Part shown: positions 8,990 to 17,133 of the stretch, in pieces
How the letters are laid out: each line of letters begins with the position of its first letter
Position numbering within the stretch: position 1 is the first letter of the stretch
Source: Archaeoglobaceae archaeon
Lineage (GTDB): Archaea; Halobacteriota; Archaeoglobi; Archaeoglobales; Archaeoglobaceae
Direction: 5' to 3'
Assembly (NCBI GenBank): GCA_038734275.1
Contig: JAVYOO010000002.1
Coordinates: 34,911 to 98,910 of the forward strand
DNA: 64,000 bases
Translations under genes and position numbers: made by a program
The notes under the pieces: generated by a model
The model's input: the letters and a program-made list of their open reading frames with translations, nothing else
What the model was told of the DNA's origin: nothing
Databases searched by the model: none

Positions 8990-9663
8990 CTCACCCCGAG
9001 GAACTTGTGAACCTGCGGGATCACTCTCGTGTCACCGAATTCGATCATTTTGCTTTGCAGTTTAAATATATTTTCGAGTCTGGAGCCAAATACGGGCTGA
9101 AGAACGAAGCACTCCACATAGTCTTTGATCTGCATCGCTGAGTTAAGCACTTCTTCAGTGTTGAACTCGGAAGGCAAAACAATTTTGCAAAAAGTCCTTC
9201 TTTTTCGGGTGTTCCGCAGAACCTTAAAGCTTTCAAACGTTCTTTCAAGCAGATCTTCATAATCAGCATTCTTGGACTCTCTAACCTTCAGATCTCCTGC
9301 CACATAGTCAACGAATTTCAGTTTTTTAGCCTTTTCTGGCAAGCTCATGTTAGATTCGAGGTAAAATGGCTTTATCTTTTGCAAAGATCTTATGAATTCC
9401 GCATGAAGCATTGGTTCGCCACCTGTTAGGCTTATAGAGTGCACTCTGGCTGAATCTATGATCTTCTGCACGTATTCCAGCGAAACTGGGTTTTTTGAAG
9501 TCCTTCCATTAACATGATCCACGCAAAATTCTGATTCTTTTAGTGTGTCGCAGTAATAGCAGTTCAGATTACAGCCACAGAATCTTATGAATAGCTGTCT
9601 AACACCAACAAGGATCCCTTCGCCCTGAATGGACTCAAAGATCTCGCTGATTCTTGCGTTCAT
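8986..9663 (-). CDS. queE: 7-carboxy-7-deazaguanine synthase (radical SAM)
   Basis: This 225-residue radical SAM protein begins with SEIFESIQGEG, the QueE signature. It has the cluster motif CNLNCYYC (Cys31, Cys35, Cys38) and the SAM-contact SLTGGEPMLH. It rearranges 6-carboxytetrahydropterin to 7-carboxy-7-deazaguanine, the step after QueD on the way to archaeosine in tRNA. Four-base overlaps with the moeA-type gene upstream and with queD downstream place it inside a long operon. Confidence 0.9.
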   Translation of the reverse strand: MNARISEIFESIQGEGILVGVRQLFIRFCGCNLNCYYCDTLKESEFCVDHVNGRTSKNPVSLEYVQKIIDSARVHSISLTGGEPMLHAEFIRSLQKIKPFYLESNMSLPEKAKKLKFVDYVAGDLKVRESKNADYEDLLERTFESFKVLRNTRKRRTFCKIVLPSEFNTEEVLNSAMQIKDYVECFVLQPVFGSRLENIFKLQSKMIEFGDTRVIPQVHKFLGVR

Positions 9664-11609
9664 ATCTCGATCATCTCCCCGGTCCTTTCGTAAACCCTCA
9701 GCCCCTCGAACTTTTCAAGCTTTTTAGCAAATTCTTCACTCTCCAAAGCCCTCAAGAAAAGCCTTACAGAATCTTTTTTTAGCCTTTCCTTGGGGATCAG
9801 AAAGTCAAACTCCTCCGCTCTGAGCGGGATGAAGTCGAGCCCATATGAGCTTGCTACGCTTTTAATTCCAACTCCCAAATCAGCCTTACCACTGGCAACT
9901 GCTATCGCTACCGCATCATGCGTTTTAGCTTCAACTTCATAGCCTCTTATCCCGCTCTTAAGCTCTTCAAACCCAATTCCAGATTTTTTGGCAATCTCTT
10001 GAAGGTGCATGTCTATAAGAACTCTCGTCCCCGAGCCCTTGTTTCTGTTCACGAATCGCAGATCTTCTCTTAGCAGATCCTCAAAGCCTTTGATCTGCTT
10101 GGGGTTCCCCTTTGCAACGATTAGCCCCTGTTCTCTCAAATAGCCTTTTACAAGAACCGCATTCTCAACTCCAAATTCTCTAATTGCGGTTTCATTGTAT
10201 ACCCCGTCTTCACTTAGCAGGTGAATTCCCGCTATATCCGCCTCACGCCTTTTAACCGCCAAAATTCCCGCTGTAGAGCCGAGATTTATAATCTTTGGCT
10301 CAAATTCTGGCATGAATTCAAGGATCAGATCGATCCCAACGCAATGGCTTCCTATGATCACAGGATCTGCGGGCTTTATTTCGCTGTAAAGTCTGACTTC
10401 GACTTCTTCGTTCTCTTCGAGCATTAAAACCTCTTCTGGAATCTCTATGAAGCCGTCTGTGGCGTAAATTGCTGAAAACATTCCGCTGTATGATCCCGCT
10501 ACAGGATAAACTCTGTAGCCTTCCACTGTTGAAACAACGTTGACAGGCAAAAGCTCCCGTCTTCCAGGCTCAGAGAAGATCTTTACCGCAAGCTTTGCCT
10601 TCAAACTTCTGCTCTCTTTCCTAAGTCCAGAAAGTTCTCTTAAAATTGGAGCAACTAAGACTTCGAAGATCGTCATTGCGGATGTCGGATACCCGGGCAG
10701 TGCAAAGATCGGTTTGCCATTGTGGAGAGCGATGATCGTGGGCTTTCCGGGCTTAACTGCAATTCCATGAATAAGCACTCCTGGCTTAAATTCTGAAAGG
10801 ATCTTGAACATCATGTCTCCAAAGCCCGCTGAAGTGCTTCCGCTTGTTAACACAAGCTCTGAAAGCTCTAAAGCCCTTAAAATTGCACTTCTGATTTCAT
10901 TTTCGTCATCTCTAACTATTCCGAGCCTTATTGGAATTCCTCCACATTCCTCTATTGCTGAGCAAAGCATGTAGGAGTTGACATCGTAGATCTTTGCCCT
11001 TTCAAGCTTTTCCCCGGGTTCGACAAGCTCATTGCCCGTAGAGACCACAGCTACCCTTGGTTTTCTGTAAACCTTCACGCTTCTTATTCCACATGCGGAG
11101 AGAATTGCAACTTCTCTATGGGTGATCTTTCTTCCTTTTCTGAGCACAACCTCGCCAGCCATCACATCGCTTCCAGCGAAGAGCACGTTTTCTCCGGGAG
11201 CTACTGATTTAAAGATCTCTACGAATTCACCCTTTTCCTTTGTAAATTCCACCATCACTACCGCATTCGCCCCCTTTGGCATTGCTGAGCCTGTTGCAAC
11301 CTCAACCGCATTACCTCTGCTCACTTCAACTTCACTCCACTCTCCCGCTTCAATTCTGTCGACCACTTTGAGAATTGTCGGGTTAGTCTCCTCAGCATTG
11401 AACGTGTCTTCAGCTATTACCGCATAACCATCCATAACCGCCCTGTCAAAAGGCGGTAGGCTTATGCACGAGCGAACGTCTTCAGCAAGCACTCTACCCG
11501 TGGATTCAAGAATACCAACTTCTTCAACACTCCGTTCTGGTTTATAAAACTGAAACAAGACCTCTTTCGCTTTTTCAAGGCTTACCACTTCCCTAAAGAC
11601 CCTTCTCAT
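9660..11609 (-). CDS. moeA: MoeA-like molybdopterin molybdotransferase with C-terminal substrate-binding-like domain
   Basis: This 649-residue fusion has two parts. Residues 1-410 are a full MoeA: FDRAVMDGYAV near 55, the ATGSAMPKGANAVVMVE block, the MoaB/Mog-like core with STGNELV and TSGSTSAG, and GKPIFALPGYP. Residues 415-649 resemble periplasmic-binding or LysR-effector domains (IIGSHCVGIDLI, KGNPKQIKGFEDL, NRNKGSGTRVL), the type that binds molybdate or tungstate or senses it. MoeA inserts the metal into adenylated molybdopterin, and the extra domain may select or sense the oxyanion. It overlaps moeA upstream and queE downstream by four bases each. Confidence 0.85.
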   Translation of the reverse strand: MRRVFREVVSLEKAKEVLFQFYKPERSVEEVGILESTGRVLAEDVRSCISLPPFDRAVMDGYAVIAEDTFNAEETNPTILKVVDRIEAGEWSEVEVSRGNAVEVATGSAMPKGANAVVMVEFTKEKGEFVEIFKSVAPGENVLFAGSDVMAGEVVLRKGRKITHREVAILSACGIRSVKVYRKPRVAVVSTGNELVEPGEKLERAKIYDVNSYMLCSAIEECGGIPIRLGIVRDDENEIRSAILRALELSELVLTSGSTSAGFGDMMFKILSEFKPGVLIHGIAVKPGKPTIIALHNGKPIFALPGYPTSAMTIFEVLVAPILRELSGLRKESRSLKAKLAVKIFSEPGRRELLPVNVVSTVEGYRVYPVAGSYSGMFSAIYATDGFIEIPEEVLMLEENEEVEVRLYSEIKPADPVIIGSHCVGIDLILEFMPEFEPKIINLGSTAGILAVKRREADIAGIHLLSEDGVYNETAIREFGVENAVLVKGYLREQGLIVAKGNPKQIKGFEDLLREDLRFVNRNKGSGTRVLIDMHLQEIAKKSGIGFEELKSGIRGYEVEAKTHDAVAIAVASGKADLGVGIKSVASSYGLDFIPLRAEEFDFLIPKERLKKDSVRLFLRALESEEFAKKLEKFEGLRVYERTGEMIEI

Positions 11610-12853
11610 TCAAAAACCTCCGTTAGATCCCTTATTAGCCTAACTTCAACCTCTTCTCCCGCTTCATAGCCTTCCAAGTTTTCTGGCACCAAGAGGAGAG
11701 CGTTTGCCTTTACAAGCGAGCTCAATATGCTTGAACCTGAAATTCGGACAGGGTAAACCTTTCCGTTATCCCAGCGAACCCTAACGTAGCTCCTTACGCC
11801 AATCTCTGAGGGAACACGGGACTGGAGAATTCCTTTCTTAGTTGCTCCTTTTCTTTCCAAAAAACGCACGTTCATCATTCTGTAAAGTGCGGGAACAACA
11901 AAGGTTTCGAATGCAAGCAAGCAGGCTGAAGGTGAGCCGGGTAGCATGAAAATAGGCTTTCCACTTACAATTCCAAATGCGGTTGGCATTCCAGGCTTCA
12001 TGGCTACACCGTGAAACAAAATCTCGCCGTGTTTAGCGACAACTTCAGGGACAAGATCGTGAGCTCCGACTGAAGTCCCACCTGTAAAGATCGCCATGTC
12101 AAATTTTAAAGCTTCAAAGAGCTTATTTTCGATCTGCTTTGCCTCGTCTCGGGCAATTCCGAGGCTTACCGCTTCAAATCCGAGTTCCTTAATTGCGTTG
12201 CAGATCATTGGATTGTTCGAGTTGTAGATCTTTGCCCCCTCAAGCTTTTCTCCAAGCTCAACAAGTTCGTTGCCTGTTGAGATCACAGCTACCCTTGGCT
12301 TTTTATAGACTTTAACTCTCTTAAATCCCAAGGAAGCTAAAATTCCCGCATCCTGAGGCTGTAAGAGCTCTCCCTTCTTGAGCACAAGTTCACCTTTTTT
12401 AACATCTTCTCCTGCCCTTGAAACGTTTTTGAATGGTGGAACACTTCTGAAGACTTCTACATAGTCGCCGGAGAGCTTTGTGAATTCGAGCATTACAACC
12501 GCATTCGCCCCCTTTGGTATCGCTGAGCCAGTGAATACTCTCACCGCAGAACCGCTTTTTACTTCTAATGTTGGCGCTTCTCCAACCCTGACTTCTCCGA
12601 TCAGCTTTAGCAAAATCGGATTAGCTTCACTTGCTCCGAAGGTATCTTCAGCAAGAACTGCGTAGCCATCCATTGCGGAACGGTCAAATTGTGGTAGATC
12701 AAAGCTTGCAAAAACGTCTTCAGCCAAAACTCTGCCAGCACAATTATAAATATCTACTTCTTCAATTCCGATAACTCTGAGATTCTTGAAAATTTTTTCA
12801 AGAGCGAGCTCAACCCTTTGCTGGGATTTGAAGCCGATGTTTCTGACCATCAT
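11606..12853 (-). CDS. moeA: Molybdopterin molybdotransferase MoeA
   Basis: The 415-residue protein covers the four MoeA domains: FDRSAMDGYAV, FTGSAIPKGANAVVM, a MogA-like core with STGNELVELGEK and FTGGTSVGAHD, GKPIFMLPGSPSA, and a C-terminal beta domain ending EEVEVRLI. It is the paralogue of the next gene but lacks the extra C-terminal domain. Archaea often keep two MoeA copies, thought to differ in use of molybdate and tungstate. It opens the moeA-moeA/PBP-queE-queD-FTR operon, and its start faces hdrA across about 80 bp. Confidence 0.9.
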   Translation of the reverse strand: MMVRNIGFKSQQRVELALEKIFKNLRVIGIEEVDIYNCAGRVLAEDVFASFDLPQFDRSAMDGYAVLAEDTFGASEANPILLKLIGEVRVGEAPTLEVKSGSAVRVFTGSAIPKGANAVVMLEFTKLSGDYVEVFRSVPPFKNVSRAGEDVKKGELVLKKGELLQPQDAGILASLGFKRVKVYKKPRVAVISTGNELVELGEKLEGAKIYNSNNPMICNAIKELGFEAVSLGIARDEAKQIENKLFEALKFDMAIFTGGTSVGAHDLVPEVVAKHGEILFHGVAMKPGMPTAFGIVSGKPIFMLPGSPSACLLAFETFVVPALYRMMNVRFLERKGATKKGILQSRVPSEIGVRSYVRVRWDNGKVYPVRISGSSILSSLVKANALLLVPENLEGYEAGEEVEVRLIRDLTEVFE

Positions 12854-12931
12854 CTTGAGTGCTTTTCAATTTTAAAAAATTTGTCTGCATTCAGAAAGCT
12901 TAAAATAAGGGGAAACTCAAGGGTTTTTGAG
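12854..12931. promoter_or_regulatory. Divergent promoter region between moeA and hdrA
   Basis: This 78-bp AT-rich gap has a TATA-like box at about 12899-12907 (cttaaaata). It is about 28 nt before the hdrA ATG at 12932, which fits a leaderless hdrA mRNA. It must also serve moeA on the other strand. Confidence 0.4.
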
Positions 12932-15241
12932 ATGAGGATAGGCGTCTTCATTTGCCACTGTGGTCTGAACATTGCACGTGTTTTAAATGTTGGAGAACTT
13001 GTATACTATGCGGGTCAGCTTCCAGATGTTGTTCATGCTGAAGATCTTGATTATGCTTGCTCAGATTACTGTCAAGAAAGAATAATGATTGCCATCAAAG
13101 AGCAAATGCTCGACGGCATAGTTGTTGCTGCGTGCAGTCCTAAACTGCATGAGCAAACCTTTCGCAGAACCGCTCAAAAAGCTGGGATCAACCCATACAT
13201 GGTTGAGATTGCAAACATACGTGAGCAATGTTCATGGGTTCACCAGCAGAAGCCAAGAAGTGCAACTTTGAAGGCTAAAGATCTTATAAGAATGCATGTT
13301 GCAAAGCTCAGAAAGAATAAGCCATTGGAGAAAAAGAGAGTCGAGGCGAAAAAAAGCGTTGCGGTGATCGGTGGAGGAATTGCTGGTATCGAGTCCGCTT
13401 TAAACCTTGCGGAGATGGGAATAAAGGTTTATCTCATAGAAAAGGCTCCAAGCATTGGCGGGCACATGGCTCTGCTTAACGAAGTTTTTCCCACCAACGA
13501 TTGCTCGATCTGCATTTTAGCACCAAAGATGAGCGAAGCTTGGAACAATGAAAACATAGAAGTAATAACGAACGCTGAAGTTGAAGAAGTAGAGGGCGGA
13601 GCGGGGAATTTCAAGCTGAAGATCATTCAGCATCCAAGGTTCGTGGATGTGGAGAAATGCAAGGGTTGTATAGACGACTGCAGTTCCGTTTGCCCAGTAG
13701 AGGTTGCGAGCGAGTTCGATTTTGGTGTTGGCGTCAGAAAAGCGATCTATATTCCATTTCCGCAGTCAACACCACTCTACGCAGTCGTAGACTGGGATCA
13801 CTGCATAGGCTGTAGGCTTTGCGAAAAAGCCTGTAAGCCAAAGGCTATCGATTTCAATCAGGAACCCAATAGGCTCGAAATTGAAGTCGGAGCAATCATC
13901 GTTGCCACGGGCTACGAGCTCTTTGATCCGAGAAAAAAGCCAGAATATGGCTATGGAAAGTTTAAGAATGTGATAACACTAATGGAACTCGAGAGACTTC
14001 TTTCTGCGAGCGGTCCAACGAGAGGAAAGCTTTTGCGCCCTTCAGACTCAACTTTGCCAAAGAAGGTTGCCTTTATTCTTTGCGTTGGAAGCAGAGACGA
14101 GAATGCGAACAAATACTGCAGTAGAGTCTGCTGTATGGCAAGCTTAAAGAATGCCTATGCAATCAAGGAGAGATATCCTGAAATTGAGGTAGCAATTTTC
14201 TACATCGATATAAGAGCTTTTGGGCGAATGTTTGAGGAGTTTTTTAGAAAAGTTCAGGCTTCTGGCGTTAGATTTGTTCGTGGAAAGGTCGGAGAGATTA
14301 TGGAGACTGAAAGCAAAAATTTAATCCTGAGCTATGAAAACACCCTCGTTGGGGAAATCGAAGAAGAAGAATTCGATCTCGTTGTTTTGGCTACCGCAAT
14401 GGAGGCTAAGAACGATCTTGCAACAATGCTCGGCATTGGAACTGGCGAAGACGGATTTTTTGAAATAGCACATCCAAAGCTTCGCCCAGTTGAGACCAAC
14501 GTCCGCGGAATTTTTGTCGCGGGTTGTGCAAGCGGTCCAAGAGACATTCAGGACACAATAGCTTCCGCTGGTCTTGCCTCTGCAAAAGCGGGAAAGCTTG
14601 TTCTCGGCGAAAAGATCGAGATCGACCCGTTCTTTGCCTTCGTTAATCCAGAGAAGTGCATTGGCTGTAGGATCTGCGAAAGTGTATGCAAGTTTAAAGC
14701 GGTTAGCGTTGACAAAAAGGCATCCATAGATCCATACTCCTGCGTTATGTGCGGAATTTGTGTCTCAGCATGTCCAGTTTCAGCCATAGACATGGGATTC
14801 TTCAGCAATGAGGGAATTGAAGCGATGATCGAAGCTCTTGCTGAGGAAAGAAACGCTGATCCGCTAATTTTGGCATTTGCATGCTGGTATTGTGCCTATG
14901 GCGCATTAGATCTTGCTGGAACTCTGAAAATGCAGTATGAGCCAAATGTTAGAACAATAAGAGTTCTTTGCAGTGGTAGAGTTGACCCGATCTGGATCCT
15001 AAAGGCTTTGAAACTCGGAATTGATGGAGTGCTCGTAGCGGGATGCAGGCTTGGAGAGTGCCATTTCAAATATGGCAACTACAAGGCAAAAGAAAGGGTT
15101 GATCTGCTTAAAAATGCTTTAAAGACTTTGGGCATCGATCCTGAGAGAGTTGAATATGTTTGGCATTCTGCAGGCGAGGGAGAGGCAATTGCTAAAGATA
15201 TTGACAGATTTGTGGAGAGAATAAAGGCTTTGAAATCATAA
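12932..15241 (+). CDS. hdrA: HdrA-like heterodisulfide reductase subunit fused to MvhD
   Basis: This 769-residue flavin and iron-sulfur protein starts MRIGVFICHCG, the usual HdrA N-terminus; longer in-frame starts (from 12818) run into the moeA promoter and look wrong. It has an FAD-binding GGGIAGIE near residue 147, ferredoxin motifs CxGCxxxC near 242 and 290, and two more (CIGCRICESVC and CVMCGICVSAC) near 575 and 603. Residues from about 640 match the MvhD/FlpD [2Fe-2S] domain (FACWYCAYGALDLAG, VLCSGRVDP, GCRLGECH). HdrA-MvhD fusions accept electrons from a partner and bifurcate them by flavin toward ferredoxin and a disulfide. No hdrB or hdrC lies nearby, so the partner is encoded elsewhere. 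Confidence 0.9.
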   Translation: MRIGVFICHCGLNIARVLNVGELVYYAGQLPDVVHAEDLDYACSDYCQERIMIAIKEQMLDGIVVAACSPKLHEQTFRRTAQKAGINPYMVEIANIREQCSWVHQQKPRSATLKAKDLIRMHVAKLRKNKPLEKKRVEAKKSVAVIGGGIAGIESALNLAEMGIKVYLIEKAPSIGGHMALLNEVFPTNDCSICILAPKMSEAWNNENIEVITNAEVEEVEGGAGNFKLKIIQHPRFVDVEKCKGCIDDCSSVCPVEVASEFDFGVGVRKAIYIPFPQSTPLYAVVDWDHCIGCRLCEKACKPKAIDFNQEPNRLEIEVGAIIVATGYELFDPRKKPEYGYGKFKNVITLMELERLLSASGPTRGKLLRPSDSTLPKKVAFILCVGSRDENANKYCSRVCCMASLKNAYAIKERYPEIEVAIFYIDIRAFGRMFEEFFRKVQASGVRFVRGKVGEIMETESKNLILSYENTLVGEIEEEEFDLVVLATAMEAKNDLATMLGIGTGEDGFFEIAHPKLRPVETNVRGIFVAGCASGPRDIQDTIASAGLASAKAGKLVLGEKIEIDPFFAFVNPEKCIGCRICESVCKFKAVSVDKKASIDPYSCVMCGICVSACPVSAIDMGFFSNEGIEAMIEALAEERNADPLILAFACWYCAYGALDLAGTLKMQYEPNVRTIRVLCSGRVDPIWILKALKLGIDGVLVAGCRLGECHFKYGNYKAKERVDLLKNALKTLGIDPERVEYVWHSAGEGEAIAKDIDRFVERIKALKS

Positions 15242-16201
15242 TTTGAATGGCTGCGGGATGAAACAAAGCAGGAAGATCAGGTAGCCAAAGATTCCCAAAG
15301 CAAACCTCTTTTTGTCAATCCTGTGGTCTTCGAGTGGCTTCGGATGTTTTTGCATGGCAAAAAGCATGAGAATTAGACCCCAAAAAAGCCAGATCTCGCC
15401 AAAGAATATGCTTAGCAGAATTAAAACGAATGGTGTTACTCTTGAAACTATTTCACTCTTTTCTCCGATCATTGCTCTAACTACATGCCCTCCATCGAGC
15501 TGACCGACTGGAAGCAAATTGAAAAAGGTAACAAAAAGCCCAACCCAGCCAGCAAAGGCTATTGGATGTATAAATTCTCCACTGAACCCAGCCAGCTGAA
15601 CCAGAAGGTCGAACAAAAGTGGAGTTCCTATTAAAATTCTTTCGCCATTTCTTGCTTCGTAGGGAAACTGAAGACCTATGAAAATCACAATTACGGAGGC
15701 AAGGCAACCCGCAAGCGGACCGCTAATGCCAACATCGAATAAAGCCCTTCTGTTCGGAATTGCACCCTTGTATTTTATCACCGCTCCAAGAGTGCCTATA
15801 ATGGTTGGAAAGGGAATAAAATAAGGAAGCGAAGTCCTCATTCCCCATTTTCTTGCGGTAAGATAATGAGCAAGCTCATGGCTTCCGAGGACAAAGAAAA
15901 TGGCTCCAGAGAATGCAAGCCCACCGAGAATGTTGAAGCCTTCGTAGAACATTGAACCGAACAGCGTTGTGGTTGCTAATGTTGCAATGAACAAAATAAT
16001 ATTAGGAACATAATTCTGCTTCGATTTTCTAATCTCAAGCAAAAGTTCTCCATAGCTTTTTCGCAAAGAGACGTCGTATTCACTGGAGAGTTGCATTAAA
16101 AAAGCTTCGATATCAGCATGGCTTCTTTTGGGGATCACATAGTATCTGACTCCGTCCTTAAGCTTTTCGGAGGCGTAGACATAGAAGTAGTCTTCGATCA
16201 T
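15236..16201 (-). CDS. M50 family intramembrane (site-2) protease
   Basis: This 321-residue membrane protein has HELAH at 108-112 for zinc and NLLPVGQLDGG near residue 230 for the third ligand, the two hallmarks of site-2 proteases, set in several hydrophobic helices. The first 60 residues form a soluble domain with charged repeats. It cuts transmembrane substrates, often anti-regulators; the substrate here is unknown. Its ATG overlaps the DUF126 stop by four bases, which ties it to the eL43-rpoP operon. The 3' end overlaps hdrA by six bases. Confidence 0.9.
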   Translation of the reverse strand: MIEDYFYVYASEKLKDGVRYYVIPKRSHADIEAFLMQLSSEYDVSLRKSYGELLLEIRKSKQNYVPNIILFIATLATTTLFGSMFYEGFNILGGLAFSGAIFFVLGSHELAHYLTARKWGMRTSLPYFIPFPTIIGTLGAVIKYKGAIPNRRALFDVGISGPLAGCLASVIVIFIGLQFPYEARNGERILIGTPLLFDLLVQLAGFSGEFIHPIAFAGWVGLFVTFFNLLPVGQLDGGHVVRAMIGEKSEIVSRVTPFVLILLSIFFGEIWLFWGLILMLFAMQKHPKPLEDHRIDKKRFALGIFGYLIFLLCFIPQPFKL

Positions 16202-16590
16202 TTTATCTCAACGTATCCTTCGTTTGCGTTCACGATTACCCAATCACCAGTTTTTACTTTCAAAAAGAACTCCTCTTCTACTTTGTCAACGAGAGGAATG
16301 CCCGCTATTACCGCTCCCACTGCAATTATTGCCTCGGTTTCCTTGTTGATTATTGCCAGTGGTGCCAAATTTCTTTTCTTCAGCCTTAAAAGCGTGTAGC
16401 TACCAACTGTAGAGCCTTTGCCAAACGGAAATACCAAAATCCTGTTAGCAACGCATTCTCCTTTTAGCTCTCCGACTGTAAATACTCCGTTCTCGTTTAT
16501 GTCGCCAAGTAATGAGATGGGTTTTGAAGAAACTAAAGCTGATCCTTCAGCGTATCCTGAATTTATTACTCTGCATTTAAACACAAACAA
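16198..16590 (-). CDS. DUF126 protein, small subunit of mevalonate-5-phosphate dehydratase
   Basis: This 130-residue protein matches the aconitase X swivel (DUF126) family: the GYAEGSALVSSKPISLLGD start region, then FPFGKGSTVGSYTLLRL and ADPS-like Ser positions. In archaea the DUF126 and AcnX proteins together dehydrate mevalonate 5-phosphate in the archaeal mevalonate pathway that makes membrane isoprenoids. The large AcnX subunit is not in this window. The gene lies 13 bp after rpoP and overlaps the M50 protease gene, so it is part of that operon. Confidence 0.8.
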   Translation of the reverse strand: MFVFKCRVINSGYAEGSALVSSKPISLLGDINENGVFTVGELKGECVANRILVFPFGKGSTVGSYTLLRLKKRNLAPLAIINKETEAIIAVGAVIAGIPLVDKVEEEFFLKVKTGDWVIVNANEGYVEIK

Positions 16591-16603
16591 AATAGTGCAA
16601 AGG

Positions 16604-16744
16604 TTATATTGCCTTTACTCTCTTCTTCTTAGCGGGTGGTCTCGGTTTCTTTAGGATCCTATTTCCGCAGATCGTGCACTGCACTCTCTTCTTATCAGGA
16701 TCTATGTCTACTTCTGCACCACAAATTGCGCAGATGTAGCTCAT
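16604..16744 (-). CDS. rpoP: DNA-directed RNA polymerase subunit P (Rpb12 homologue)
   Basis: This 46-residue protein begins MSYICAICGAEVDID and ends with a Lys/Arg-rich tail. It has a CxxC pair (Cys5, Cys8) and a second (Cys23, Cys26), the zinc ribbon of archaeal RpoP. It stabilises the RNA polymerase and helps promoter opening. The ATG overlaps the eL43 stop by four bases, the order seen in many archaea. It is too short for normal gene-length cutoffs and easily missed. Confidence 0.93.
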   Translation of the reverse strand: MSYICAICGAEVDIDPDKKRVQCTICGNRILKKPRPPAKKKRVKAI

Positions 16745-17007
16745 TGCTCCACCGCTTCAGTCTTCTCCTTTTCAAGGATCTTTGTTGCTGTTGTTGACGG
16801 CAAATAGCATCCGCCCGCAAACTTGTAGCCACAGCTCTTACACTCCCAGATACCTGAGCCTATTCTCTTCACAGCCCTCTTACCGCATTTCTTGCAAACA
16901 TACTTCTGCCTTTGGGGAATGTCGATTTCAAGCCATTTTCTGCGAACGCTTAAGCCAGCACTCGCCCTGAACTTCGCTGCGGACTTCACTTTCTTTGTCC
17001 TTGCCAT
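16741..17007 (-). CDS. rpl37ae: Large subunit ribosomal protein eL43 (L37Ae)
   Basis: This 88-residue protein starts MARTKKVKSAAKFRASAGLSVR and has a zinc ribbon with CKKC and CKSC, the pattern of L37Ae. The frame is open 45 codons further upstream, but that extension has no ribosomal similarity, and the ATG at 17007 gives the family's normal length. First gene of the eL43-rpoP-DUF126-M50 operon. Confidence 0.95.
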   Translation of the reverse strand: MARTKKVKSAAKFRASAGLSVRRKWLEIDIPQRQKYVCKKCGKRAVKRIGSGIWECKSCGYKFAGGCYLPSTTATKILEKEKTEAVEQ

Positions 17008-17133
17008 ACGCAAAATGCTTTTTGAAAGACATTTAATACTTTCGATACCATTAAAGTTGAGTGCAAAAGGAATGAATAGGCATAAATAACAGTGCAGATA
17101 TAAGTTGTTTAAGGACCTTGAACAATCCGCAGT

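Noticed and set aside
12818-12931. Upstream extension of hdrA by 38 codons
   Set aside because: It covers the divergent promoter and moeA start; HdrA proteins start at MRIGVFICHCG.
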